The notes beneath the pieces were generated by a model, which saw only the letters and a list, made by a program, of their open reading frames with translations, had not been told where the DNA came from and ran no database searches. DNA of 64,000 bases from Typha latifolia (lineage: Eukaryota > Streptophyta > Magnoliopsida > Poales > Typhaceae), in NCBI GenBank assembly GCA_019914945.1, contig CM034105.1, forward strand, positions 6,572,001-6,636,000, in the 5' to 3' direction. Shown piece by piece: positions 1 to 11,987 of this stretch. Within the stretch, counting starts at the first letter, position 1, and the number at the start of each line of letters is the position of its first letter. The translations under genes and the position numbers were made by a program.

Positions 1-317
1 AGTTGTAATCTTTTTGTATTTGAAGATTTGCATAGTGGATTGAAGATTGCTTCGCCCGTGGATGTAGGCACATCGCCGAACCACGTAAATCGTGTCTCTC
101 CCTCTTTTTCCTTTATGGTTTGCATTGATTTGGTGTTCATATTTGTGATTACTTTGGGTATTTGAAGTTCTCTACAACTAGCGGAGTTCTCATATTGATA
201 TTGATATTAATTTTGCTAATATTTGGTTTGCCCCAAATTATTGCTATTCTATTTAGATTTGTTTGAGGGTGAAGGGTTTTTGCTTTCGCTTCCCTCACCC
301 ATTTGGATATTTGCACA
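1..317 (+). repeat. 3' part of a 5' LTR of a copia element, cut by the window edge
   Basis: Bases about 37-178 match 2443-2578 almost base for base (the stretch around GATGTAGGCACATCGCC is identical). The two copies flank a gag-protease remnant, as LTRs do. The copy ends just before a tRNA-iMet primer site at 324-335, so its 3' border lies near the CA at 314-317. The LTR start lies left of the window. Confidence 0.75.
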
Positions 318-323
318 ATAAAT

Positions 324-335
324 TAGTATCAGAGC
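324..335 (+). other. Primer binding site, initiator tRNA-Met
   Basis: TAGTATCAGAGC differs at one base from the TGGTATCAGAGC site used by most plant Ty1/copia elements. It lies directly after the LTR and about 70 bases before the gag start at 408, the expected position. Confidence 0.8.
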
Positions 336-407
336 TTCAAGGTCTCAAACCTAGGGCTTTAAATTTGGGGATAGCTTTGAATTTGGGGATAGCATTGATT
401 TGCAAAT

Positions 408-1344
408 ATGTCGGGATCATCCAAATTGGGGAAACTTATTTCAAATGCAAAATTTGACGTAGAGAAATTTGATGGCACCAATAATTTTGGAATGTGGGCA
501 ATGTAAAGTGATGGACGTCTTGTTCCAACAAGAGTTGGACATCACCTTGGAGGAGAAGCCCGAAGATATATCCAAGAGGGATTGGGATAAAATGAACCGG
601 CAAGCTTGCAGCTCCATTCGGCTTTGTCTAGCAAAGGATCAAAAGTACTTTGTGATGAAGGAGACCTTGGCGAAGAGCTTATGGAAGAAATTGGAGGACA
701 AGTTTATGACTAAGAGCATTGAGAATAGGCTCTATTTGAAGAAGTTTTTCTGATTTCAATACAAGATTGGAATGCCTATGGCCGAGCATTTGAATGCCTT
801 CAACAAATGACTTGCGGATTTGCAAAATTTGGATGTGGAAATTTTGGATGAAGACAAAGCCTTGGTATTATTGAATTCGTTGCTCGATGTATATGATCAA
901 TTGAATACTACCTTACTGTATGGAAAGGAATCTATTCCTTATGAGGATATTGCAAATGCATTGATCAATAATGAATATCGCAAGATCGATAAGCAGGTTC
1001 ATACGGACTCTCCATCTGAAGCATTGACAGTGGGTGGTAGATTGAAAACTGGAAAGTTTAGCAAGCAGGGTGGATCGTCCAGTAGAGACATTCCTGCTAG
1101 AGATGAATGTTTATATTGTCGCAACAAAGGGCATTGGAAAAAGGATTGTCCAGTTTTGAATGCCAAGTATCAACAGAAGGGAAAGGCAAATGTGGCCGAT
1201 CTTGAAGATGAATTTGATGATTTGGATTTGGATATTGCACTTAGCAGTTCATCTGTACCATGTCATACCGATGAATGGATTTTAGATTTGGGTTGCACTT
1301 ATCATATGTGTCCTCATCGAGATTGGTTTTGCACTTTTGAATAA
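408..1344 (+). pseudogene. copia gag and protease, broken
   Basis: The probable start is the ATG at 408. A frameshift near 500 moves the reading to the frame that stays in use to 2031. The 469-753 and 820-1344 stretches have the UBN2-type gag of Tork-like copia elements. A CX2CX4HX4C zinc knuckle (CLYCRNKGHWKKDC) lies near 1108-1150. The protease follows at about 1275-1344; its WILDLGCTYHM has Leu where the family has Ser in D-S-G, so the active site is damaged. In-frame stops are seen at 751, 808 and 1342; the first two fit CGA to TGA changes. The product would have formed the particle core and processed the polyprotein. Confidence 0.85.
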
Positions 1345-2031
1345 CTGAGCAATGGCATGGTTTTTATGGGTAATGATAATACTTGTTAAATTGAAGGAAT
1401 TGGCACAGTTCGTTTGCAGTTGCATGATGGATCAATGAGAGAGTTGACATGGGTACGATATGTCCCTCATTTGAAGAAGAATCTCATCTCATTGAGCGCA
1501 TTGGAATCCAAAGGCTTCACAATCACAATAAAAGATGAAACTTTGAAAATTGCATTGGGAATTCGAGTTGTGATGAAAGACCTTCGGAAAATGAATTTGT
1601 ATTTTTTGCAGGGCAAGATTGTGATAGGCAGACATGGTCATGGATCACAAAGCCCAAATTTGAAGAATGAGGTCTCTAAGAGAATTGTAACTTTTGAAGA
1701 GTCTTCTATTTTGAATCAGAAGAATTTGCAGAATGGCATAAGCAAAGACTTTTCGCAGCAGGTGGAGAATGAAATCCTTGGTGCTCCGCCAAAGTCTACC
1801 AATTTGGATGTAGAAGACTCAAGTTTGCATAAGATGGAGACCTCAGCTCAGAAAATTTTGCAGAAAGGAAAATCAATTGCAGTTAGTAGACCGAGAAGAA
1901 AGACCCGGAAGTTTGCACGGTGTACTAACAGAATGGCATATCCACTTTTGGTTGTTCATGACGACAGTGCAGTTGTGACTAGGGTCAAGGTCCAACATTG
2001 CTTGGACTTGATTAAGTATTTGCATGTTTGA
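1345..2031 (+). pseudogene. copia pre-integrase fused to post-integrase linker; integrase core, RT and RNase H absent
   Basis: The same frame continues from the protease into the GAG-pre-integrase region (YVPHLKKNLISLSALESKG, about 1459-1515). Instead of the HHCC zinc finger and DDE core it passes straight into text typical of the linker between integrase and RT: VTFEESSIL near 1689, QQVENEI near 1758, and SRPRR..RKFARCTNRMAYPLLVVHDD near 1884-1965. The frame then ends at 2031 where RT should begin. This reads as an in-frame deletion of the integrase core plus loss of RT and RNase H. One further nonsense codon lies near 1386. The assignment to linker text rests on remembered family patterns. 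Confidence 0.65.
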
Positions 2032-2320
2032 CTACTTGGCATTGACATGGTGCACTCACTCGCTTTGCATTGGTGGAGACAGTTGTTTGGCATCTTTGAA
2101 ATCTCATCCTATTTGTTTGCATTTGGGTTTTGGAGTGGTGCACTCACTTTGCAATGGTGAAGACTATTTGGAGTTTATTTTGGATTTGTTTGCAGAAATT
2201 ATTTGGATTTGGCGTCTTTTGACGCAAATTTGCAGGCGGTGCAATTTTGGGATTTGTAGTCACTTTGTAGTGGTGGAGACTGATTTGGTGAAGCTGTGAA
2301 TTTGTCGCCAAGATGGAGAA
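2032..2320 (+). other. 3' untranslated part of the shortened copia element, with a degenerate tandem repeat and PPT
   Basis: Three loose repeats of a phrase like GTGCACTCACTTTGCA followed by TGGTGGAGAC lie at about 2049-2280. A purine-rich tract (AAGATGGAGAA, 2310-2320) precedes the LTR and is the likely polypurine tract. No coding function is seen. Confidence 0.55.
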
Positions 2321-2578
2321 TCGTTAAAAATTAACTTAAATTCAGTTTTAGCAAAAAATTCAGCAAGTATCAGTATTTCTGTGCCACGCGTTCGAACGGG
2401 CCTTAGGGGCATTCGAACGCGGACTCCAGACAGAGAGCAGTGGATTAAAGATTGCTCCGCCTGTGGATGTAGGCACATCGCCGAACCACGTAAATCGTGT
2501 CTCTCCCTCTTTTCTCTTTATGGTTTGCATTGATTTGGTGTTCATATTTATGATTACCTTGGGTATTTGAAGTTCTCT
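2321..2578 (+). repeat. 3' LTR of the first copia element, internally deleted and truncated
   Basis: Positions 2443-2578 match the 5' LTR copy, and the match stops abruptly at 2578. The left part begins TCGTTAAAA, a likely mutated TGTTAAAA terminus. It contains two GTTCGAAC-type sites (about 2388-2396 and 2410-2420) in what would be U3. Both ends of the internal homology are abrupt, so the copy lost most of U3 and the end of U5. Confidence 0.7.
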
Positions 2579-5480
2579 TATGATTTTAGTATATCCTTTG
2601 AATTTCTTAGTTTTACTTATGTTGGTGTTAGCTTGATAGTTGACAATATATTTATCTTCACTGCAGTATGTCCACATAAATGATTTAGTCTTGGCCGTTA
2701 AAGATAACTCATGTGGTTTTACTTTTAAATATTAGAATTTTGCAACAGAAATTTACTTATAGCTGATAGATTGGTAGTAGTTCTTAAACTACCTCTTCAT
2801 GAAGCATTGCTACTGTATATTTTTTCTGATAAATAATGAAGAAAAAGTCAAATACTTTGATTTGTTGCTTTAGATGTTTGAGGCCTTCCAGAGTGGATGT
2901 TTCATATTCTTAAATCTACCTTTCATTGTTCTTTTCCTTCTTCAGAATTTTTCTGTTGTTTTGTGTTGTGAATCAAAAGTAATCCTTTTTTCTCATCCAA
3001 AAACTTTTCACTTTCCATTCACTAGCCATATACTCCATTAGAATGTAATGGTGTGGTGCCATGAAAACATAGACTTGCTGTAAGGTGGTCTCTAATGTAG
3101 GTTTTGAGAGCTTAGCCTAGTTAAATTTATTAAGGAAGAGAAAGTGGTCACTTCTTGTTCTCTAGCATGCATTGAGCTGTTTGTCCTCTCATTACTAAGC
3201 AATTAAGCCTTGATTTGATTGAAACATCTAACTGTTGTAAATGATTACGTTGTGTTTGGTTTGAGGCTAAGCTTTGAATCTTAATTAGCTTACCCTATTT
3301 TTTAATTCTGATTTAGGTATTTTAAACTAGGCTAAGAAAATATGTTGTTTGGTTGTGAATTAGGCTAAGTGTAATTATTACTTTTGATATGATGTGAAAA
3401 AATAAAAAATATTTTGGTTTTGGAGAAAAATAAATGATATATAAAATTAATTGACCAAACTGCCCTTTAACTTTGATGATAAATTTAAAAATATTATTAA
3501 TCTTTTTATCAATAAAAAGCTTTTAAATTACTGATTTGCAGGCTTACAAGTATGTATGTAAGCTCGCAAATGGACTTATAAGCAGCATGTATGTCCACAA
3601 ACAGGCTTAGCATGCATATAAGCTCGCAAACGGGCTTACAAGCATACACGTACTTACATATTAATATTTTTTTCTAAAATAACGTAAGATTAATGTTGTT
3701 TTTTTTAAATAATAACATAAGGTTTCGGTTTTTTATTTTTCTTTTGGTTTTGATTATAAGCTCATGTGTAAGACCTTTATATATTTTTTAAGAAGTTCTT
3801 CGCATTGCAAACTTTATTAGAAAAAGAAAGTGAGTTATTGCGGGCTTAAAAGCTTATAAACTCACAAGCACTTTATAATTTCTTGTAAACTTAGTAAGTT
3901 TTAAAATTTTTTGGAAGAAAATTTAATTATTTTGGAGGAAAATTAGAGATGAATGAGAGAAGATTTAAAATATTAGTGTAATTATTACTTTGATGTGACC
4001 TAAAAAAGTGAAAATTATTTATTTTTTAGAGAAATTATGTATCATGCAAATAGTACTAAAATATTATTATAAATTTATAAAATATAAATGCAAGTCAGCT
4101 ATTTTAAACCATATCAAACCTATTAGTAATTTAGTATTATATTAAATAGTAAATTTTTATTTTTTCCATCAATGTGAATGAATATTTTTTTCTAGGGTTA
4201 TTTTTTTATGAGCCACAGTGAAAAATGAGTTTTTTTATAATAAAAAAATATGCATTTTTTGGAAGAGAGAAGAGAGAGGAGAGAGCGAGAGAGGAAAGAG
4301 AACATTGACAAAACATAGCATTGATAGATTTAAGTCATGTCAAGGATAAATTTAGAATCTATATGAATTCATATTGGAATGTTTATTTTATTTTGTTTTT
4401 AATTATTAGGGAGTGAACTTGATTAAAAATTAAAAAGAGAAAATCACAGTACATTTTGTTTTTAAGTCTTTTTTTTTTCTGCTATAGAGACAAGAAGATG
4501 ATTATTGTCTCTCTATCTTGAAGTACTGTGTTTGTTGAACAATATTTCTAAATTCCTTGTGGTCTTGCATATCTTGTATATTATGTAACGTGAGGAGCAA
4601 TCTTCCTATGATCCTATCTCAGGAAAACAGTCGGAATAAAAACTCAGTGACCTATCTAAGTTTTCAACTTCAATTATTTTTCCCAAGAATGTAATTATCC
4701 TATGAATTCTTGCATATTAATGGATGATCTGTTAGGTAGTCCTAGGTTTTTTTTTTAAATTTTCATAGAAATAATAAGATCTTTCAGTAGGATATAAACC
4801 AAAAGTAGTTATACATTTATGCAACTTTTGCTTTTTGAGTTATAAGTGAATTAAGGACAGCTAAAAACATAGACTCAACTGAGATGCAAAATGTGTTTTA
4901 ATGTAGGTCATAAATAAAAGTAACCGAAAAAGGCCCTTAATTGAGGAAAAACTTTTAAATAGGGCATCCTAATGCACAGGGCTCCGGTCAATGCAAGTTC
5001 TAGGATGGGGAGATATATCATAAAATCACAGTACTCTTCTAAATCTTATTAAATATAAGTTGTTCAGACTTTGAGTGATGATATTTGAGTGATGATGAAA
5101 TATCAATGAATCTCATTGTTTTTATTTTTGTTGTCATTCTGGACACTAAATTACTCCATTGCTTACGTCTATGTTAGATTGGATGTTCCAAAGGAACCTA
5201 TATGAAGTTTCTATAAACAGTTGTTTCTATGCCATGTTATGAAGTTAGTCTGTGTTCTTACATCTTGCAAAAGACATGAAATCAGTAGTTTGCTCCCTGC
5301 TGCCTAAATTCATGTATCTATTTTTATTAGGATATATGTTGATGTTCCTACTTGTCTAGGTAACCTCTTATTACCTTTTGTTAGTTGTCACAATATATGA
5401 TTTGTAAAATCCCTTTTGTGTCTTTTATGAGCTATGTTGCGACATGCTATATGAACTGAACATTTGTTTCCTGATGTAAG
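2579..5480. other. Non-coding region upstream of the recognised host exon
   Basis: AT-rich sequence with stops in all frames and no ORF of note. It probably holds intron sequence of the host gene whose exons lie at 5481 and 10304. Earlier exons were not recognised. A dispersed repeat occupies about 3371-4030, described separately. Confidence 0.5.
3371..4030 (+). repeat. Dispersed AT-rich repeat, MITE-like
   Basis: A phrase close to GTGTAATTATTACTTTTGAT, then GTGAC/GTGAA and AAAAAATATT, occurs at about 3371-3415 and 3977-4020. Related copies lie near 49733-49790 and 62835-62880. Between the two copies here is a run of AAGCTCGCAAACGGGCTTACA-like phrases (3530-3650) that resembles 62330-62700. 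Terminal repeats and target duplications were not resolved. Confidence 0.5.
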
Positions 5481-5573
5481 ATAATGATGAAAGGAGAATG
5501 TCTCACGATCATACACCTCCAAGGAGAAATTCAACATCAGTATCACATCAGGATGAATTTACACCAAATTCAG
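5481..5573 (+). CDS. Penultimate coding exon of an unidentified host gene
   Basis: The exon is bounded by an AG acceptor at 5479-5480 and a GT donor at 5574-5575. It reads open in the frame that starts with two leftover bases: N-D-E-R-R-M-S-H-D-H-T-P-P-R-R-N-S and onward to T-P-N-S, ending with one spare base (phase 1). The peptide is polar and rich in Ser, Pro and Arg, as in a disordered C-terminal tail. The spare base joins in phase with the exon at 10304. No homologue was recognised. Without transcript data the exon is inferred from splice sites, phase and composition. Confidence 0.5.
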
Positions 5574-5981
5574 GTATACTTCCAGTGTTCATCACTCACA
5601 GAAGTTCAAATTTCTTAAATTTTCTTCCAAGTTGCAGAACATAGGCTGTTAATGCTGGTCTATATTCATATATCAATACAATTTTTGCGATGCACGCACA
5701 CGAAATCACACACACACACATTCATTCTTGACTCTTGACGGTCACTATTGAGAACGAGTATAGTTTGCAAGCAAAAGTTTGTTACCGAGAAGCAAGTCAA
5801 GAATTAATATCTTGTTGTGAACCAGCCCGAACTGGTTGGTCTAGTCGAGTTAGGATTACTCTAGTCGAGTTGAGTCTAGGGTTGCTTGGAGAGCAAGTAA
5901 CTTAGCATGAGGTAGCCACTATAAAGATGGTGTTGTGAGCACCCTAAGAAGCAAGATGGTGTTGTCAAGTTAGGGATTCTT

Positions 5982-6025
5982 CTCTCTCTCTCTCTCTCAC
6001 TCACTCTCTCTCTCTCTCTCTCTCA
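5982..6025 (+). repeat. CT microsatellite
   Basis: Interrupted (CT)n run. Simple sequence without coding content. Confidence 0.9.
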
Positions 6026-7084
6026 ACTAGCAACACTCCTAACGAGGCCACCAACTGAACCTGCCGATCCCAGCCCAAGTTAACCCAATACCCACACTTC
6101 AACCTACCTTGCCTCGGTAACCACGTCGCCATCTTCCTCAACTCACCCACATGACCTCCATCTCCCTCAAGCTCACCAACCGCCTACCTAATCCCTCAGC
6201 CGAGCCCTTCCATCGCCTCCCCTCTCACAAACCAACGGCTAAAGATCACCAATCTGTGCTCAACTGATAGCTTGATCGCCCGACTCATCGTCGGCATTAC
6301 CCCATCCCATCGTCAACCCAAACAACCTTTTAGAGCCAATCATCTTCAAAACACACATGAAAGTACCAAGTGATCCAACAAGCTAAAAGCAAAATATGTT
6401 TTTCTTATCTTTCCTTTTCTTTCTCATTGTTAACTTACCATTTTCACTAAAAATTTAAGTTGTTAGGTAATAGATCAACCATGTATATGATGCATTTGTG
6501 ACTCCATCATGTGTGATCCATATACATTGCATGTGGATAAATGAAAGATAGTAGAGTGTGCAATCCTCTATTTTGCACAAAAATAGATAAACATAGAAAA
6601 AGATTAAATGAGGCTAGACGAGGTATGATGATACAACCCTAGGTTAGGATTCTCTCAAAATAACTAGAGGTTGGCTAAAACAAAGAAGGAAGGTGACCTC
6701 AACCTTAGGTGCTCTCGTCTAGGCAATTGGACTAGTTTTGGCCGGCTAGGGATTTTGGGTGCCACAAACTATTGCGAGCGAGTCCAGGTCTGAAAATGAG
6801 TTGGGTGAATAGGCTTGGACCTTGGTAAGAATTGGCTACAAAGTGACCTTAGAAATTGGGCTTGGAAAATAGTCAAAAAAGAGAAAGCTCTGGGCTTGAC
6901 GGGCTAGGTGGGTTTATCAAGTTTGGCTAGAGTTTTCTATTAGTTCAGGAATTTAAGGGTGGAGTCTAGAGCTAAAATTTAGTATGAAAGTTGGCTAGAC
7001 TTTTAGTTAGAGATGGGCTAAGGCTTGGTTATAGTTTGACTCATGGTTCGTCGGATCGGCCAAACCTAATCCCGATCTAGGTTT

Positions 7085-7540
7085 GATCCGAACACTTTCT
7101 CTCTCTTTCTCTCCCTTTCACTCTCTCTCTTTCTCTCTCTTTCTCTCTCTCTTACTCTCTTACTCTCTTTTTTTCTCTTTCTTCTCACTCTCTTTTTTTC
7201 TCTTTCTTCTCACTCTCTTTCTTACTCTCTCTCTCTTTCTTTCTTACGGAGAGATTTAGTGAACTCCAACGAATTCCGGTATATAATTTTTAATTAATTA
7301 TTTTTATTTCTCTCATTTTTTTTCATTTCTTTCACTTTCTCACTTTTTTTCATTTCTTTCACTTTCTCACTTTTTTTCTCTTCTTTTTCTTCATTGCACC
7401 ATAGTTTTTCTTTCTTTTGTTTAATTTTTTTCCGCTCACTCTCTTTCTAATCTCTTCTTCTTTTCAATTTTTATTATACCATAGTTTTTCTTTCTTTTTA
7501 ATTTTTTTCCACTCACTCTCTTTCTAATCTCTCATTTAGA
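7085..7540 (+). repeat. Pyrimidine-rich block with tandem duplications
   Basis: A 27-bp unit ending CACTTTCTCAC occurs twice at about 7318-7372. A longer unit containing CACCATAGTTTTTC or TACCATAGTTTTTC and ending CTCTTTCTAATCTC occurs twice (about 7396-7454 and 7476-7532). CT-rich runs lie at 7085-7240. The pattern is slippage-type duplication. Confidence 0.75.
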
Positions 7541-10303
7541 AGTTTTTCTGCATTGTTAAATAATATTTAGAATTTTACGTAATTAAAAAGCCTAATTCGA
7601 TCCAAGCAACCGATATGGCCAATACACATCATTTTTTCGAAAGGTTGATCCTGATATCGATCCCAATTTTTCGAACTTTGGTTTGACTCATGGAACAAGG
7701 CTTAATGGGCAAAAGCCCTACCCGGCCCCTAGCAACCTGCACAATTGGGCCTTGGGCTGCCTTGGGTGTTAGAAACCTGGTGAGTTAAGAGGCACGTCCA
7801 GGATGGGGGCATGACAGAGCCGGTTAGAGATCTAGGCTAAGGATAATGTGGCAGAGTTTGCCAATATGAGCTGACTGGCGCTTTGGTGCGTCTCAGCTCA
7901 AAGGGAGCTCATCTAAACTTAGGAATTGGCCCAGTAAAGTGTTGAGAACAATGGCAATTGACAGATTAGGGCTTGGCACTTATCTAGGCTTACGCAAGGT
8001 CTGACTCAATCTCTAGAAAACCAAACTTTAATACTATGTTAACTTACCATCTTCTCTTAAAGTTTATATTTGATAGATATAAGATTAACAATTCTTTTCT
8101 TACTTTAAGACTCACCAATAAATTCAACCTTAGATAAAACCCTACCATATCTAATGGTTATTTCAGTGGCTTAAATGGCTTCTTCACCTCAGTGTAGTAT
8201 CTTCAACTCTCTGAAGATTGGGTTGACTATCTTGCCCGGAGAAACTGTTCACTGTTGTTATGAGAAATCCTTTATGAAAAGATGTCTTCATTTTTATTTT
8301 TATGTTATCAACATCAAGTGACATACCTCAAAGTATTCTAAAATCAGAGCACATCTAAGACTAGGAAATAGAGCTAGACTTCTTCAAAAAATCATAGTTC
8401 CTTTGGTAAATCCTTGAATCAGAGATATGTTGTCTGAACAAATTTACTATATTGACACTCAATAGCTCATTCCTTTTCTATGGGGCCAGTATTTTAGGAG
8501 TGGGATAGCACTTATATTGTGTCTCAGATTTTCTATTTTGTCCCATTTCCTTTGGTAGAGTATTTTTTTTAACTCTTCCCTTGTATAAATTATTTTAGAT
8601 TTTCTTCAAGAGTCCCATCCTAGTCATCAGTGAGAACGTTGAGCTATCCAATTTTCTATGCTAGAAGGGACAGCAGAAGTTTCATGAGTGCAAAGAGACG
8701 CAGAAGATAAATAAACTTATACAGAAAAATAAAAAATAAAATTAAGTCAAAGAAAATAAAAAAATAAAGAAATATGGTGAATTATCCTTTTTTAAAAGGT
8801 CATTCATCTATTGTGTCTTAACTGTGTTTGAGAACTTCACTAGTATTTCACCTCATTGTTGAAAACAACTAGCACCTATACTTTATTTTTATTCTGTTTA
8901 AAGCTGTTTCATTATTTGCTAGATATTTGATCTTGTCGTATGACCAACACCATGGGCACATCAGTGCAAGTAATTCAAAACTATCACTAGAGAAAATACT
9001 CCTTGAAAGTTGTTTTCAAGCTCTACACCTTTATAGTATGGGTTATCCAACATAACCTCAAATTTACTGTGACCCTTCGTTTATCTCGTCCATTGCCAAC
9101 AATATATTCATGTGATGGATAAAGTTTGGATGGCATCTTTGAGACTTTTAGTACATTCAATGATCGGCTTTGCTCTTGTAGTAGCATTGCAGTTAGTTTA
9201 CATGCTGTCACTTGTCACATTCTTATGTTAACTTTCAGTTTCTCAGTTTGAAAGACCAGCTAAAAGTAGGAAATTTACTTGCAGTGTGTGTAAATATACA
9301 TGCGTGGACTATGCCTTTTCAATTTCCCACCTTAGTACTGTGATTTGCTCGCACTCAAATGTTCAAGCAAATACTAAATGGTACCTGTAGGCTGTAGCAT
9401 TATATTCTCCAGGAAAGACGAAGAAACAGAGGCCTTCTGTGTCACTATAGTTATTGAACAAAAGGATTTGGTCTTTTAAGAACCGATCTTTCTGAATTAC
9501 TTGAGCCCAATGAAGTTCCTTCCTGGCTCACATCCTATCTTATGTATGTCACTTTAAAGTTCATCTGTCTCTTCTTTAGTTAGACAAGTATGTTAGAATA
9601 CTTGGAGGGCAGCTTGAAGATCCAAAGGCTGATCCGTATTGCCCTTCAATGTTGACTTTTTATTTTTATTTTTTTTTGATAAACCCATATTGACATTGAA
9701 GAAGAATGTAGTTCACAGATTCCATTCGTTTAATTAACAAGCAGTATTGTTTCGCGAGTTCATTTAACTTACTACAGATGCCTTGACACAAAAAACATTC
9801 ATTCTCATCTTATACTGTAGTTTGATCATGCTATGTGAGACATTCTAATCTCATGCTTTTTTTATTAATTTTGTGATACTTTCTATATTTTCTTATATTG
9901 CTTAGGTAGTTTCTGAAATTCTATATATTAAGAAAAGAGCGATATGACCAAAACCAATCCAAACATTTCATTTTCTTAAAGAACAAAACTGAGACCGAAA
10001 CTTTTCACTTGGATTTATGCAACTGTAGCTATCTTTAATCTTACGTGTTACAACTAGTATATGCATAATACTTTCCTTTCTTCGTTAGTATGTATTGTTT
10101 TTATAATATCTTATGCTTCTTATTGGAACTTGAATTCTTAGATCCTCTGTATCTTTGATTAGGCGATTTGTAAAAAGAAAGTGCATTACTTCTGGCCACA
10201 TACAGCGCCTTCTTCATTTCTTATCTGCATACTTTTAGTTGGATGGTTTGTCTTGCATATCATTAAGCATCAGCTAATCTCAGTCTAATTGAACTTCGCA
10301 CAG

Positions 10304-10413
10304 CAAACCAGAAGCCGGCACCTCCTGCTTCAGCACAAGTTGTTCCAGAAGCAGGTTCTCGTGGGAAGAACAAATTCTTTCTGGCGAAATGGTTTGGTTT
10401 TGGTTCAAAATGA
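10304..10413 (+). CDS. Terminal coding exon of an unidentified host gene
   Basis: It follows a CAG acceptor at 10301-10303. With the spare base of the 5481-5573 exon it reads A-N-Q-K-P-A-P-P-A-S-A-Q-V-V-P-E-A-G and onward, ending F-F-L-A-K-W-F-G-F-G-S-K and TGA at 10411-10413. That is 35 full codons without interruption. A Pro/Ala-rich linker followed by a basic-aromatic tail is a plausible C-terminus and unlike the surrounding AT-rich DNA. The protein family was not recognised. The upstream part of the gene lies in DNA where exons could not be called, or outside the window. Confidence 0.55.
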
Positions 10414-11382
10414 TTTTTCTTTAGTTATCTTTCTATCCATCCAAATTATACGGCCTGTAGAGAGAGTAAAAAAAGAAATTCTGAATTTACCCATTGTAAT
10501 TCGTTGGTTATATCATAAGATATAATTCTGAATTCTTGTCTACTGGTGTTCATTGGGCAAAATCTTCTAAACTATTGTTTCTGTAGGTCTTCAAATTTGT
10601 ATTATGCTATTTAGTTCAATGAAAGATTCCGTCATTTTCTTTGTACTTTTTTCATTATGGCAACATATTAATGATTCAGAAAGATGAAATTTTCTCATTT
10701 GAGGCTTTTCCAGTGATCTTCCTGCCCCTCTGAACTTTAAAGGAGGACGATGCTCGATTGTCTATTTTTGCAGAAAGAGGTTGCAACGCATCAAGTATAT
10801 AAAGTACATGTTCGAAAGGAAGAAACTACATATCTTAAGATAAACTGCTGCCAGTCATAGAATCTGGAGAATAATTCTTTGATTTGGTTGGTTATAGATT
10901 AAGGAGTTGTTTGGCTAAAAAATAAGAACTTTTTTGCTATAGTTTTCAAAGTATTAACCAATAGTTGTTGCCATGTAAATGCCACATCAGTGAGGTAAAT
11001 CTTTATCTTGGTGAGTGATTTAAATTGCATTAATAGAAAGAAGAAATAGAAGAGTTACTGGGCGAGGAAGAAGTTATCCAAGAAGATAAAAGAGGATGGT
11101 GAGAAGCAGCTCCTTCACAACCTCCAGATCTCTGAAAGCGAGATGTGAATTTCTCTCCTGTTTCGCTCCCTTTTAACTCTAGAGGAACCACCAAAGAACT
11201 CCTTGTCGGGCAGTCCTGAGCCTCTTAGGAATCAACGACTAAGATGGTCCTGAGCTTTTTAAATCAACGAGCTCTGCCATTCTATCCAATAAGCAGCATG
11301 TCTTATAGCAAGCATAGGTATGATGATGCACTTGAGGAGAAGGTGCTCGACCACCACTAATGCATCGTTGCAGAAGGGCCAT
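10414..11382 (+). other. 3' UTR and intergenic sequence
   Basis: Follows the stop of the host gene. It is AT-rich and lacks ORFs of note. It contains no recognisable element up to the start of the large LTR at 11383. A polyadenylation site could not be fixed. Confidence 0.4.
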
Positions 11383-11987
11383 CGAAACACCTACTTATAA
11401 ATACACATGCTTGCTTCGTTGGTAAGCCCCCATATGGTACTTCACGTTACTTGTCAATAAAATATTTTCACAAAATATACATAAAATGTTTCCACAAAAT
11501 ATACAGAAAATGTTTCCAAACTATAGATAATCTTAAGCAAAATAAATCCACATACAAGTTACATTGCCTCAACAAGCCTCCAAAGATAATGTCCATAATA
11601 CAAAACTCAAATCATAAAACTATCACAGGAGCTAATTCAAATTAGACAATAAAATAGCTAAACTCTAATAATAAGTAAAATAAGTTATTCCTTATTATCC
11701 GCATCTACCTCATCTAACTCTATAATATTTCTACTACGAAATGTTGAGCACATAGCCCAATGAGTATAATCTAAATAATCTATGAACATTGTAAATGCAT
11801 AATGAATGTTCCAATGCATACTTCTAAATACCAAGGAATAAAATAAGCATATCGAAAATCATTTGCAATAGATTCTCACATAATTAGAAGATCCAAGAAA
11901 TGCATAATAACATCATTGTCTAAGCCAACTTCCTATTTTAGCAAGATAAACTCATGCAGAATATAAGATTATAGAATATATCTCTTT

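Larger units (their letters stand above)
5574..10303 (+). other. Putative 4.7 kb phase-1 intron
   Basis: It lies between the GT donor at 5574 and the AG acceptor at 10302-10303. It holds short CA and CT microsatellites (5697-5722, 5982-6025) and a pyrimidine-rich block (7085-7540) with local duplications. The stretch around 6780-7820 has an LTR-like flavour: it repeats GGGC/GCCC phrases and contains GGGGGCATGACA near 7806. No LTR pair or target duplication could be fixed. An alternative small exon at about 9581-9637 is phase-incompatible with the two chosen exons. Confidence 0.4.

Noticed and set aside
6780..7820. Possible LTR ending GGGGGCATGACA inside the host intron
   Set aside because: The end motif looks LTR-like, but no matching start, partner LTR or target duplication was found.
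9581..9637. Possible exon reading L-D-K-Y-V-R-I-L-G-G-Q-L-E-D-P-K-A-D-P
   Set aside because: Splice sites are acceptable, but its phase fits neither the 5481-5573 nor the 10304-10413 exon. It could be real only in another transcript form.
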